Assembly: GCF_000220395.1 (NCBI RefSeq)
Contig: NW_004086087.1
Location: 79,410-143,409 of the forward strand
Length of the DNA stretch: 64,000 nucleotides
Source of the DNA: Ichthyophthirius multifiliis
Lineage: Eukaryota > Ciliophora > Oligohymenophorea > Hymenostomatida
Direction of reading: 5' to 3'
The notes below the pieces were generated by a model. It was not told the DNA's origin, searched no databases, and saw nothing but the letters and a program-made list of their open reading frames with translations. Shown here piece after piece: positions 48,760 through 63,715 of this stretch. How positions within the stretch are numbered: position 1 is the stretch's first letter; every line of letters starts with the position of its first letter. A program made the position numbers and the translations under genes.

Positions 48760-49265
48760 TATTTTAATTATTTTTTTTATTTATAAAAATAATTTAAACC
48801 TAATGATAAAATCTTTAAATTATTTAATTTTCTCTAAAGATTCAGATATATAAGACAACCCTTCATTTCTAATAGTACATTGAGATAAATATAACCTCAA
48901 ATTTATTATTTATGCCATATTATATATTTATTAATCAAATATTTAAGTTCCTTATTATATTATTAAATTATTATTTATTATTTAATAAACATTTAATATA
49001 TTTCATTTTTATTTTTTACTTTAAGTCTATGAGAAAATTTTTTATATTATTTAATTAAGATAAGCTTTTCCATATATATGAAATTTCATGTACTATAATA
49101 TTATTATCCCTTTATTATTAAAATCTGTATAAATTTATATTATATTATATATATTAAATTTTACCCCCAAATTTATTTTAATTTCTTTCAAATAGTTTAA
49201 TTTTTTTATTTAATTAGACATATTTTCTATAATTTCATCAAATAATTAATTTTTTCTTTTTTCTT
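48760..49265 (-). pseudogene. Possible leucine-rich-repeat remnant
   Basis: Minus-strand fragments in three frames look like LRR units: KKLNYLKEIKINLG, SYIWKSLSQLNNIKNFLIDL and NLRLYLSQCTIRNEGLSYI followed by SLEKIKQF. The segments are in order but out of frame, without a clear start, stop or intron signals. It may be a decayed LRR gene or a multi-exon gene whose introns I cannot place. Confidence 0.3.
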
Positions 49266-49296
49266 TATTCTTTTTTCTTTTTTCTTTTTTCTTTTT
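49251..49296. repeat. (TTTTTC)n simple repeat
   Basis: Hexamer-like pyrimidine repeat, seven or eight imperfect units, between the LRR remnant and the calpain-like gene. Confidence 0.85.
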
Positions 49297-49631
49297 ATAA
49301 TATAGAAAATAATAATATAAATTATTATTTTTACATACTATAATTGGAATTTTAAGCGTATTAACTTTTTATTTAAAGTTATTTTTTATATTTATTATAA
49401 AATTATATTTATATAAAATATTTTTTATTTATTTATGTTTATATTTTTTACTTCCTCAAATTAAATATATATTCCATAAACAAAAAAAATATTTAAAAAG
49501 GTTTTTCATTTTATGATAAATATATAAATTAATTGTTTTTATTTATATATATATATTAATAAAAAACAATATTAAAAACGTAGTATATTTATATTAAAAT
49601 AATAAAAGCATATATATATAAAAAATATATA

Positions 49632-50771
49632 TCATTAATTAACAAAAATAAGAATTTTTTCACTTTTACCTTCAATTTAAATAGTTTAAACATTCCTTTA
49701 ACCTTCCTAATAATAAACTAAAAGTTTTTTTTACCTATCAAATATTTTTTCAACCAAAACCTAATTGCTTTCATTCCCTTAATTATCTAAAAGTACTAAA
49801 AAAACTTAACTTTGCAAAAATTCTAAAATATAGGTGTCTATATTTCCTATTTTTTATTTTTTTCCTTTAATTTTTGTAAACTCAGAAAAAATCCTATTTA
49901 AAAAAAGCGGATATTCCTCACATTTAAAAGGCCTTTACATTGCCGAAATTTTAGTTTTTGATACACAACTTAATACAAAGTCATAATTTTTATCCAAAAA
50001 ATCAATAATACATAAAACATAATAACTTCCTTTTTAAATTCCATTTAGTTCAAGTGTAAGACTTTTTATATTTTAAGAAAATCCACCCTTTTATATTGTA
50101 AATTACTCATCCAATAAAAAACAATGCACATTTGAATATAAATATTTTTCATAATTTTTAAAATTACGTTTATCAAATTAAGTTATTTATATAAAAACAT
50201 TTTCTTCTGTAGAATTTTAAAAGTCGATTTTGATAACAGAAAATGCTCCTTTTTAATGTTTTTGGCTTTTTGCAGCATAAAATAAATTTTCGGAAGATTT
50301 TATACATATTATCGATTAAAATTAAGACTAAAAATTATTCAAAAGAAATTCTTTTTATTAATTTTGAATAATACTTTTTAATAAAATTTTTTATTTCTCA
50401 AAAGACTATATAACATGTAATCCTTATTAATTTTAAGCTATTAGAAAGTATTTTTTTTACATATTTTCATTAAAAAATTAAACTAAATTATATATTTCAT
50501 TTATACCATATTAAATACATGGAGAACCTTTAAATAAAATAATATATATATTAATCAATTATGATTGATGTCATTTTATTTTTATATATATTTTATATTG
50601 AAAATGCATCAATTTTTAAAAAGGCAGTTAATAAATTTATAATAATTATATTTGTTAAATATGTTTTTAAAAATAATAATATAAAAATTAATAAAAAAAA
50701 ATATATAAATATAATTTAAAATTTAAATAAATAAATATATATATGTAATAAAAAAAATGTGCAATTATAAA

Positions 50772-50816
<45 letters not shown>

Positions 50817-51631
50817 TTATTTTTTATACCAGTTAAATCTCTATATACATCACAAATATTTATATTTTAATGCAATATTTCATAAGTTCCGTATGCTTTT
50901 GCTAAAGCTTTTTCAATTAAAAAAGGAAAAGAATTTATTTATTTTTTAGAATTTTCTTTGCAATAAATAAACATAGGGTCTTCTTAAGAATTTAAAGGTA
51001 TTTAATCATCTATATGTATATATCTCCAAAATCCGTCTTTACAAATAAGAAAAAGAAATTAGTTTTAATTTTAAATAATTTAATTTTGTATAATTTTTTC
51101 ATAAAAATATTTTCTTTCAGTTAAAGTTGCTAAAATATTTAACAAAATTTTGTTTTCACTATTAACTTATATTTCTTAAGAAAATGTAAAAGGATCAAAA
51201 ATAACAACATTTTATTTATATATTTCTTTTATGCTTTTCCATTTATTTATTTTTACTTTATAAGATAAAGGACGTATATATATAGATGAATTATTAGTAG
51301 GAAAATAATAATCTTTATTTATATTATACTACTTAATATAATTTTAATGCAAGTGTAAATTATATTTTCTATCACATTGTAAAGGATATGGAGGAGAAAA
51401 TTAAATTATTTTGTTTTCTTATTCTTCTTCATTTTATTGATATTTTAATTATTATTATTAATTTCCTAAAGTTATTTATTTCTATATTATTAATTGTTCT
51501 TCAAGACAAGATTATTTTATAAGATTTTAATCGTTTTTTGGACTGACTCTTGAACTCGAAAATAATTGTGAATGATTGTTTGTGTTACTTGGAATATCAA
51601 AACTTATTATTAGTTCTTGCATTTCTTGCAT
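49632..51631 (-). CDS. Calpain-like protein, catalytic Cys missing (pseudoprotease)
   Basis: ATG 51631, TGA 49634-49632, one 302-bp intron on the minus strand at 50829-50528 (contains a TA tract); 565 residues, no frame break. The protease core is recognisable: DPFTFSQEIQVN, then ILLNILATLTERKYF where calpains have CWFLSALAxLxER, DGFWRYIHIDDQIPL, FPFLIEKALAKAYGTYE and DVYRDLTG. The active-site Cys-Trp pair is replaced by Lys-Ile, and no NPWG (Asn site) is found; a His occurs in GLHVIQSF. The C-terminal calpain C2-like beta-sandwich is well kept: VFIQITQFDKRNF, CFLLDEQFTIQKGGFS, LELNGIQKGSYYVLCIIDF and NYDFVLSCVSKTKIS. It is probably a non-proteolytic, membrane- or Ca2+-related scaffold. Confidence 0.82.
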
Positions 51632-52026
51632 TTTTTTAATTTTTTAGTTTAAATATATATTATATAAATTATTATTTTTTTAGTTAAACAAAAAATGTTT
51701 TTTTTTATTTTTTAATTTGTATATACATATTATTATAATGTTTTTTATTGACTTTTTATGTTTATATATATATATTTATATTTGAAATTTATTTTTTTTA
51801 CAAAAAAAAAAACATATTTTTAATATTTGTTAATTAAATTTAAATTATTCGAAATTATATATAAATAAATAATTTTTAAAAAATAATGCATATTAATTTA
51901 ATATTTGTTAATTAATTATTTAAATTATCTATAAATTATATAAAAAAAAGTAAATTATTTTCCTTTAAAAACATTATCTAAAAGTATAATATTAATTTAA
52001 AAAAAAATCAATTTTGAAAAACTCCT
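51632..52026. other. Intergenic spacer
   Basis: About 395 bp between the calpain-like start and the MFS stop, both minus strand. AT-rich, no feature. Confidence 0.5.
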
Positions 52027-53693
52027 TCAATTTTTTTAAATTCTCATATTTTGTTATTATTTTTTCACATTTTAATTATTTTCCTTATAATACTTGCTCC
52101 AATCCGGTTTAAAATCAGCAATAAATAAAACCACTAAAGCCAAAAAAGTAATACCTGCGTAAATATAGAAAATATTAATAAAACCAATTTTTTTCTCAAA
52201 CTCTCTAACAATTAAAAACTAAACAAAATTTGCAAACCCAAACCCGTACCAATAAAGTCCAAAAATCTTTGACCCGACCTAAACACCAAAAATTTAAGCA
52301 GAAAAAGGCGGATATAGTGTTAAAGTCCCTCCCATATTCGAAACTATTAAATAAACTTAAAAAAGGTAATAAATCTTATGATAAAACGATAATTACATAG
52401 TTAATGCTAGAAAAATTTAAAGTATAAATATAGATGTAATGAGTTATTTAAAAGAATATTTATCTATTAAACTACTCCAAAAGAGCCTTGATAATCCATT
52501 TGCTAAACTAGAAAAAGAACCAACCATAGTCATAAATTTATCGTCCACAATAACTTTTTTTCCAATTGTTTTATAATTAGAGTTAACTAAAATCCCAAAA
52601 CCTGTACCTAATACTCCGATAAGGATTAAATAGAAAAAATGTTTCGAACACAATGCTGTTTTAACATTAGGAGCCGGTTAAAAATTTTTTTTAATTTTTT
52701 AAGTTTTTATAAAGCTATTTGGCATAATATAGACTCTATTTCATGTCTAACATTTATGTTTTAAGCTTCTATATATTAATTAATATAATTATTATTTTCA
52801 TTTATATTTTTATTATATGCTATTAAATAAATAGGCTAATTTTAATCCTTTTCTTATTCATTTTATAACTTTTATTGCAATTCTTAAATATTTTATTTAT
52901 TTTCTTCATTTTCTAAAATTTTATCTTCCTCTTTTTTTTATGTTAATATAGGAAATCCTGTACAAATTTATTATTATTTTTAAATCTCCAATATTTATTT
53001 TTTTAACCTTTTTTCTTATTCTCCTATTTACTCAGGATGATAACATACTAAAGATGATCCTAAAAGAAGCAAAAAAACTTATATTATACAACAATATCTA
53101 ATTGAAGAAGGTACGTTTAATGCTACATCTACAGATTTTCCTTAAAAATAAAATTATCCATCTATACTATCTTTTTCTGGGTCTTTATTATTCGGATTAA
53201 CAAGCTAGAAAAATATAAATCCAAAAATTAAAGCTGAAAGTCCATATCCACACAAAATAATGCCTGCTACCATTCCCTTTCTTTTCGGAAAATATAAATA
53301 TCCCATATATAATGGAACAAAATAAATACTACCAGTACTAACGCCAAAGCCAACACCATAAGCCAATACATATTGCCAAAAATGAGTTGTATAACTTGAA
53401 ATAAATTAAAAAAACATAGTTAATAAAGACGCGAAATATAAATATTTCCTAGCAGAGCCAAATAATCTTATACCTTAAATCCCTAAAGGCATCCCGGTTG
53501 CTACAAATATCATCATAATAGGATATATAGCAACTCCTGTACTTATTTACAAATCTTAGTCTCCTTAAGTACGAAAGTAAGAAGTCATGTATATGTTTAA
53601 GGTGCCCCAATTGAAAATGGCTCCGCATACAAGATGAGTAAGAAATCCTCCCAGAATAGTAAGGCTACCTTTTTGGGTTTAAGATAAAATCAT
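52027..53693 (-). CDS. MFS transporter, OFA/monocarboxylate-like, copy 2
   Basis: ATG 53693, TGA 52029-52027, intronless, about 555 residues. Paralogue of the gene at 26454-28163 with the same blocks: GSLTILGGFLTHLVCGAIF, NWGTLNMYMTSYFR, GMPLGIQGIRLFGSARK, VSTGSIYFVPLYMGYLYF, PKRKGMVAGIILCGYGLSA, then a Gln/Glu-rich central loop, and LGTGFGILVNSNYKTIGKK, LANGLSRLFWSSLIDKYSF and IFGLYWYGFGFANFVQFL. One base is missing in the loop near 52725-52735 (frame 53693 versus frame of the C-terminal half); one added A repairs it. The last residues (WSKYYKENNQ) correspond to WSKYYNQAGE of copy 1. If the break were real, the protein would end after six helices. Confidence 0.83.
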
Positions 53694-55276
53694 TATTTTT
53701 ATTTATTATAGATGTAATTAATTTTTTTGTATTTTTTATGAATGTATATAATTTAAATATAAACATTAATTTAATTTGTTTTTAATAATATATGTTAAAA
53801 AATAATAAACACTTTTAGTTTTTTCAAGTTTTTAACATTTTTTTCAAATAATAATATCTATAATTTTTATTATTTTCTTTTTAAAATAATTTTTTTAGGA
53901 ATATATAAAAAAATTATTATAATTTAATAAAATAATATAATATTAATTAATAAGATAAAAAAAATAAAAGAAAAATATATTATTATTATATATATAAAAT
54001 TAAATTTAAAAAATTAGATTTTTATTTATGAAAGTATAAAATTATAAAAAAAAAAAAAAATTATAAGACAAAAAATAAAAATAAATATAAATATATTTTA
54101 AAACAAAATAAAATAAAATAAAAAATATAAAATTATTATTTAAATATAATTTATTAAATTTATAAAAATTATTTCTACATTTATAATATAGATAAATATT
54201 ATAGAAATGTAGATATAATAAATAAAATTATAATTTTGTATTTATAAAAATTTATATATAAAAATAATATATATATATATAAAAATGAATTGAAATATAA
54301 AAAAAAAAAATATTTATAATTTAATAAAATTAAATATTATAAAATATTAAAAAAAAAAAATTAATTTTATTAATTAATTATATATAATAAACATATTAAA
54401 TAAAATTAAATATTAAATATTTAAAAGATTTTTTATTAAAAAAAAATTTAATTTAATTTAATTTAAATATATATATAATAAATAAATATTAATTAAATAG
54501 AAAAAAATATATAATATAAATATAAATAATTATACATTAAAAAATTAAATATAAATAAATAAATTATAAAAATTTATAATAAATATATATGATAAAGTAA
54601 AATATATTTTTTAAATAATGATATATATATAAATATTTTTTTTTTTAAATAAATACAAATATATTTATATATATTATTATTTTTATATATATATATAAAA
54701 ATATATAAAATTAACTACTCTATTTTATAAATTAAATATCTTTTTTTTAATTTTTTTATATTTTTAATCATTAATATAATTATACATTTAAAAAAAAAAT
54801 ACTCATTAAATTACTTTTTAAAAGTTATAATTTTTTTTTTTTTTTTATATTTGTTTCTATTTTTTAATATTTTTTCTTTTAATTTAATTTAATCAAATTT
54901 AATTTTTAATGTTTTTTTATTATTTTTTTAATTTCAAATATATCCTTAGTTAAGTTAAAGTTATTTTTTCTTTTTTTATAAATTTAATATTATTTATTTA
55001 TTATTTCATATGCAATTAATTTATAAATTTAAAATTAATTTTTTATTATATTCAAATTTTATATTAATTTCATATTTATATTTTAGTTAAATTTATTTAT
55101 TAATAAAAATATGTTTTTAATTAAATAATTATATTTTATTTGCATTAAATAAAATTTTATTTAATACCATTAAAAAAACGGCTTTATAAATATAATAAAA
55201 TATAATACAAGGAAAAAAAAAAAAAAATTAAAAAAACTATTAAAAAATCAAAAAAATCAAAAAATATATTAAAAAA
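53694..55276. other. AT-rich divergent intergenic region
   Basis: About 1.6 kb of very AT-rich DNA between the MFS start and the coiled-coil gene start; long A-runs and TA stretches, no coding signal or repeat family. Confidence 0.55.
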
Positions 55277-58200
55277 ATGTATCGTCAAAGTTAATCCTAT
55301 AATAGCCAACAAATGCCATAAAAAAATTAATAATAGTCATTATCTAATGATTAAAACATTCAATAAACAAATTTTTTATAATAATCTTAATAAATAGCAT
55401 CTGCATAATAATCTAACAATAATTAAACTGAATAAATATAATTTAATAAAGTATTATCGAACAATAATTCCTAAGTTATAAATTAATAAACATCAAATAA
55501 TACAAATGTTGAAGTAGATAAACACTATAAATCTTAATTAATAGTAAAAAAATGTATTTCAAATTTGTAAAGTCCAAAAGTAGATACAAATAAAATAATA
55601 AATGCTGACGCACATAGAAATTGGAGATCTTCAACATAATAAATAACTGATATTTTATAAGGTAAAGATGAAGAAATTTAATATTGGAAACATATGTGTG
55701 AATAATTATAATCATTATCGCATATAGTTGGTAATTTTTTTAAAAATTATCAAAAAATATAAAACAAAAATAATTAAAAGAGTAAACTAATATAATTGAA
55801 AGTGAAAATATAGTCCTAAAATAAAAAATAGGCGAAATATAAATAGAAAATGATTAATTAAAAGGTCAAATTTAATAACTTTATGGAGATATAAATAAAT
55901 ATAAAATATAAATTTCAGATTTAAATCTTAATAATGGTACAAAAATCAAAACGGTATATGAATAACGTGTTGAGTAAATTAATTATTATTTTTTACTAAT
56001 ATAATTATATATATATAATTAAATTATAAAGTTACAAATAAGATTAAAATAAATTTATAAATGGGGAAATTTAAAGATTATAAAATTTAAGCGAAGAGTA
56101 TGAAATTAAAATTAGTTTGTTATCATAAGAATAAGATAGACTTAATGCTGTTATTAGAAATTAATTATATCAAAGTGAAATATAGAAATCCAAAATTTCT
56201 GAATTAGAAAATTATAAAGAGAAACATAATGTAATTATATATATTTATATATACAAATATATTTATATTTATTTAGAATAATGATTATGTTAATAGAATT
56301 TCTATTCTTACAAAAGAAATTAATAGAACTAATGATATTGTTGTAAAATAAACTAATGAAATTTCAGATTATAAAGAAAAAATTAAATCCTATGAAATAG
56401 ACATAATTAATTTTAAAGTTTTGGAAGAGAAATGTTTATATTATGAAGGCGAATTTAGAACTTTGGCAGAAGTATTTGAATAAAATTCTTTAAAATATAG
56501 TAAATAATAAACAATGATAATTTTTTTTAAAAAAAATAAAATAGAGGAACTCGAAAAAAAATATGAACTAAGTTAAATATAGATAAAAAGAAACACGGAA
56601 TACGAAAATAAAATAATAGCCGCAACATAAGAAATAGACAGACTAAATTAAGTTATTCATTAAAAATTAAAAGAAACTGAGTAATAATAATCTTTAATAT
56701 TAAAACTAAAAAGTTAATTAGAAATATATACAGAATTCGAATCTTTATAATAAGAATATTTAATAAAAATAAGTAAAAATAAATAATTAATAATATGAAA
56801 ATTATAATTATAATATATATATATAAAACTTATAAATTAATTTAATTTTTAATACTATCAAAATTAAAATTATAAATATTAAAAAAAAAATAGAATTTCT
56901 TGAATAAGAATTATAAAAAATAAATACATATTATTAAAAAAACCAAGAAGAACTAAATGAATGGCAAAGTCGTTGTTAATCTCAAGAATCTTAATTAAAG
57001 ATATTAAACTAATAAATTAATGAATAGAGTCTTCAAATAATAAACTAAAACAAATCCCATTAATCTATTGAAAGTTATGAGCTAAAAATAACTTAATTCA
57101 CAAGCGAAATCGAGCGTTTGCGTTAATAAATTCAATAAAAATCTTCTGAATTATCCGAATACAAGAATAAATATAATAATATTGAAATAAACATAAACTA
57201 ATATAAATCTTAAATAAACATTTTGAATTAAAAAATAGTTGAAATAAATAAAAAATACGAGATCCAAAATTAATCTTTAACAATAAAAATAAACTAAGAA
57301 TCCGAATTCATAATTTAACAAAAAAACCTTGAAATCGAATAATTGAAAGCCTAATATACAAAACTAGAAAATGAATGGAGAAATAAATACTCTTTAATAG
57401 AAATAAATATAAAAAATTACTAAACACAAATATCTGCCTTAAATTAAAAAATAGACTAACAAAATAGTATTATGGTTTCCCAAAACTCCCAAAAATTTTA
57501 AATTGAAGAGGAATCAAAAATAGCCAAGCTTTCAACCGAAATAGAAAGACTTAGAATATAACTTTCGTAAAAATAAACTGATATCGATTAATATAAAAAA
57601 CAAATTTAAACCTTTGTAATTTCCATAAATGAATTGAAATCCTAATATATAAGCCTAGAATAAACTGCTTTAATAAATATTAACTCATCTTCTTAAAAAG
57701 TCACATAAGAATAAGAAAATAAAATATCTTTGTTATCCACTTAGATCGAAAAGTTGAAATTTCAGCTTTCCCAAAAATCTTCCGAATAAGAAATATGTAT
57801 TAAAAAACTTTAATAGGAATTCGAATTATAAATAAACGAAAAAAATAGAGAAATAGACTAGTGGAAATCCAAATACTAATCCTTAGAAATTCAAATAAAC
57901 AACTACTAAACATAAATAACATCCCTAAACTAACAAATAAACAACTTTTAATTAGAAATAGACCAAGGAGATGATTTATAAGGTAAAATAATTATGATTT
58001 CTACCGAATTAGAAAGAACTAGGTAATAATTATAATTAAAAATCTAAGAAATTGACCAAAATAAGAAATCAGAGTTGAATTTCTAGGCTAAAATTAAACA
58101 ATTAAATGCCGAAATTTTAGATCTTCAAAAATACTAATCTCAATATGAAACTCTTTAAATATAATTATAATAAAAAATAAAAGAAATAAACGAATGGAAA

Positions 58201-58537
58201 ATCAAATACGAACAATAATAAACACTAGTAGTATAAAATAAAGACATTTCGAACTCTGAAAGAGAAAATTACATATTAAAGGATTAAATAAATAACATAC
58301 TTATTAAATATGTACTCTAATGTGTCGAGACAGACTATTTAAATACAATGTTAAAAACATAAAATAACAATACAGATTTTATTGCAGCTTAAAAATAAAA
58401 TAATAAAAATATAATCAAAGGTGATATTAATGTAGATAATTATAATATAGTTAATACTGTTTTTAGTACTAATATTGAATCTTTAGAGGATGGAGGAGAA
58501 AGAAACTAAAATGTTTAATAAAATTTATATTATACTA

Positions 58538-58623
<86 letters not shown>

Positions 58624-58851
58624 TAAAATGAAAATATATTTATCTAATCAGATGGATATTAATAATCCTAAACATTTAAAACTAGTGAAAGTAATAAACC
58701 CATTTATATAGGCAATTATTTAGATAATGATTTTTTGTAAAATTAATAATAATATTATAGCTCTTATTCTAATAATAGAGGTGCTTAGATTTCCGATTTG
58801 GCTAATAATATTCTTAAATAAATTTAATATGATAACTCGTAAAAATATTGA
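55277..58851 (+). CDS. Long repetitive coiled-coil protein, 1,084 residues
   Basis: ATG 55277, TGA 58849-58851; introns 55731-55780, 55974-56031, 56231-56276, 56500-56544 and 56773-56893, all GT..AG, and exons sum to 1,085 codons with no frame break. A Gln/Asn-rich head leads to ADAHRNWRSSTQQITDIL and KDEEIQYWKHMCEQL, then about 800 residues of coiled coil. It is internally repetitive: motifs of the type EIERLRxQLSQKSSE, YKxKYxxLExxI and YQTQIxxLNQxI recur four or five times with Trp or Tyr at fixed points (EWRNKY, QWKSKY, EWKIKY). The tail holds a poly-Asn run (58542-58623) and ends NNILKQIQYDNSQKY. Probably a structural cytoskeletal or basal-body protein; no named family recognised. Confidence 0.82.
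58542..58623 (+). repeat. (AAT)n microsatellite coding poly-Asn
   Basis: About 27 uninterrupted AAT units. In the frame of the coiled-coil gene this is poly-Asn; the poly-Ile reading is a shadow frame. Confidence 0.95.
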
Positions 58852-58959
58852 TTTTTTTTTATATTTTTCTTTTTTTTTTTTAATTTTTTTATATTAAAAA
58901 ATAAATATTTATTTCTGATTATTTTTAAAAAAATAAATAAATATTGTATTTTATTTTTT

Positions 58960-60889
<1,930 letters not shown>

Positions 60890-61289
60890 TAATAAATTTA
60901 TAATGAATGTTTTTAAAACTTTTTTGAGTTAGTTTTTTTGTTATTATAAAAAACATAAATGATTAAAAATATTACAAAATAATATATTAACATGATTTTT
61001 CGATAACTGATTATGCTATTTTATAATTTCCACAACCCATTAAAATTTAAATTTAAATTTAAATTAAGTAAAATATATAAATATATATATTTATACTAAA
61101 TATTATATATTAATATATAATATTAAATGAAATTTTAATACATAAAATATTTTTATATATATTTAAATATAAATGAATAAAAAATACATATAAAAAAAAT
61201 ATTAATATTTTAAAATAAATATTAATATATATATTAATAATTATATATATATATATTATTTTTATATTAATTTATATAATAAAAATATT
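60890..61289. other. Intergenic spacer
   Basis: About 400 bp, AT-rich with TA tracts near 61075-61100 and 61240-61260, between two minus-strand genes. Confidence 0.5.
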
Positions 61290-62614
61290 TCATTTGACAT
61301 AACAACTTAATTTTTTCAATATTAAATTTTTAGTTTTAATTTCTTAATCAATTTTACTTTTCATTTCTTAAACTTATCTAATTTTCTCTTTTTTTACCCT
61401 TTCACAATCATATAAAAGCATATCAATTTTCTTTTCGTATCCGTTTTTCATTCTTTCATATTCTTCTTTAAGTGCTTCCTCATAAGTATTTAATGCTTCT
61501 TCTTTCAATTCGTATTTTTAACTAAAAATTTCAAAAAGTTTATTTTTTCTAATTAAACTTAATAATTTTTATCCTATAAATCTAAACATATATTTTAATA
61601 TTCTTCCAATTTAATTTTCAAATCTTCCATTTTAACTCTAATTTATGCACATTCCCTTTCTAAATCAATCATTTTATTTTCAAAAAAAGCATTAGTTTCA
61701 TCAATTAAACCTGTCCAATATTAAGGATCATCCTTAAAATTACTTGGCGGGTTTCCTATAATTTTTTAATCTGTTTATTATTATTATATTTATTTTTATT
61801 AAAAGCAAACTTAATTTTTCGAAATATTTTCTTATAATTAAGCTTCCAAATCTTTAATTTTATTATTTTATATTTATATTTATTCTTCTAATATACTTAT
61901 TTTTTAATTTTCTTATTCTTTTTTTTATACTCCCTTATTATTTTATAAAAAAATCTTTATTAAAATATTTAATCTGTTTAAATTTTCAAAACTCGCGGTA
62001 AATTTATTCATTTAATAATTTTAGTTTTAAATTTAAATATTACCTAGTTTTGTACCATTTGTACTACTTATATTTTCATTATTTACAGTATTTTATATCT
62101 CAGAGTTATTTTCTAATATATTACTATATGATTCATCGCTTTTTAATATATTCAAAATCTCAAATTCTGTCATTTTTACACAATATATATCGAAAAATAA
62201 ACATAGTCTGTATAATTTCTTCAAAGCTTCTTCTGTATTGTCTTTACAGTTTAAACTTTGACATATTTTATTAATGTCAATGTCAGTTTTTTATCTTTTT
62301 TCAATAATTTCTTTGACATTTAGGTCGTTATTTTAAATTAACCATTTTTTAAAAGGTTATAAATGGGATTTATTTAAACCTAAAATAGTTTTTCGAAACT
62401 TATTTTGAGGATCTAGATCACTTATTTATTATTAAAGTTAGATTAGATCTGCTTTTATGCTTGATATTTGGGTTTATTCATCTTATTGTAAGGAAAATAT
62501 TTAAAGCTAATATATAAAGTCTTTTTCTTTTTCTCTTTCTTTGTCTATATTATTATTTTGACGAAAGTTTTAGCCTGATAAACGCATTCTGGTAAAATTT
62601 TGGCTTGTATTCAT
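61290..62614 (-). CDS. Coiled-coil protein, about 441 residues, unknown
   Basis: ATG 62614, TGA 61292-61290, no intron needed. The N-terminal half has mixed composition (KTILGLNKSHLQPFKKWL, KKLYRLCLFFDIYCVKMTEF) and may be a small helical domain. The middle is a coiled coil (LEEQIQIQNNKIKDLEAQL) and then GNPPSNFKDDPQYWTGLIDE, a conserved-looking Pro/Trp segment, followed by a second coiled coil (LERECAQIRVKMEDLKIKL, ALKEEYERMKNGYEKKI). One base is missing near 61525 (GAAATTTTTAG); adding one A or T restores the frame and gives 442 codons. Function unknown; composition suggests a cytoskeletal or ciliary protein. Confidence 0.7.
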
Positions 62615-62992
62615 TATTTTCTTTATTTATTTTTTTAAATAAAAAATTATATACAAAGTATTATTTTAATAAATATATAAAGATTATATATATATTTATT
62701 TATTATTTTAAAAAAGAAATTAATTATATTAATTTTTAAAAAAATTTAAATAAATATTATTTTAACTATATATATATATATATACAAAAAAAAAAAAAAT
62801 TAATATTTATAAAAGCTTCATTTTTAAAAAATAAAAAAATTAATTAATGTATTTTTTTTATTTTATTTTTTCATCTATTTTTATTCTAATCAAATTATTA
62901 ATTAATGTTACTATTTTTATTTACAAGTTAATTTTTAACTTTTTTACCAAGAAAAAACACAAAAATAATAATAATAAATAATATCAAAATCA
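62615..62992. other. Intergenic spacer
   Basis: About 380 bp of AT-rich DNA upstream of the coiled-coil gene and downstream of the next minus-strand gene; a short TA tract near 62768-62783. Confidence 0.5.
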
Positions 62993-63715
62993 TCAAAAAA
63001 AAAGAAATATAATAAGCAAATTTGGAAATTTTTTTTATTTATTTTTTATTTTATTTTCATATTTTTAATTTTCTAAACTTATGTTTTCTTAGTTTTCTTA
63101 ATTATTTTTTTAGTTTTCTTATTTTTTTTTTAATTTTCTTTATTTTTTTTTAATTTTCTTAATTATTTTCTTCATTTTTATTATTTTTCATCTTTTTTTC
63201 AGCCTCAATTATTTCAACAGTTACATTGCTTTCTTAATTTTTATTCTCTCCATTTAAAATTTCTTTCTCTTATTATTATTATTATTATTATTGCTATTAT
63301 TTCTACTCTTCTTATTATTTTTACCATTATAATTCCCATTCATCTATTTATTTTTAATTATTTTATTTAGAATCTTCTTATTGTTAATTGCTTCTATTAT
63401 CTTATTATTCTTGCATTAATTATTAATTATTTTCATCTTATTCAATAAATTAAGCTATTTAAAATTATATGCCTTCAAAAAAACTATTCATATGTGAAAA
63501 AGGACTAAATTAACCATTACCTTAACTAAAAATAATCTATAAATCATCTAAATCATTTAAATTTTATGTTAATTAATTATCAGCACCTTAGATATTATCT
63601 ATTTATTTATATAATTAATAATTATATTATATAATACCATATTATTGATTTTACCTACTATCGTTATTTCGGTTATATAATCTCCATTTTAAATTATTTA
63701 TTTACGAATATGAAG
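62993..63715 (-). CDS. Gln/Asn-rich protein with C-terminal membrane anchor (5' end uncertain)
   Basis: TGA at 62995-62993; open to about 63715. The frame begins within WRLYNRNNDSRQNQQYG and continues with GADNQLTQNLNDLDDLQ, GNGQFSPFSHMNSFFEGIQ, a poly-Gln run (63266-63292), VTVEIIEAEKKMKNN, repeated KKNKENQ units and a final hydrophobic segment NLLIIFLFF that could be a tail anchor. No start codon exists in this frame before an upstream stop, so a 5' exon or a frame loss near 63690 is likely. No family recognised; an N-terminal exon beyond 63715 or beyond the window edge is possible. Confidence 0.55.

Noticed and set aside
52444-52653. Short membrane protein frame as a separate gene
   Set aside because: It is helix 7-9 of the second MFS transporter, cut only by TAA/TAG read as stops.
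58490-58711. Poly-isoleucine frame over the AAT repeat
   Set aside because: It is a shadow of the coiled-coil gene's poly-Asn tract; the true frame runs through from 56894 to 58851.
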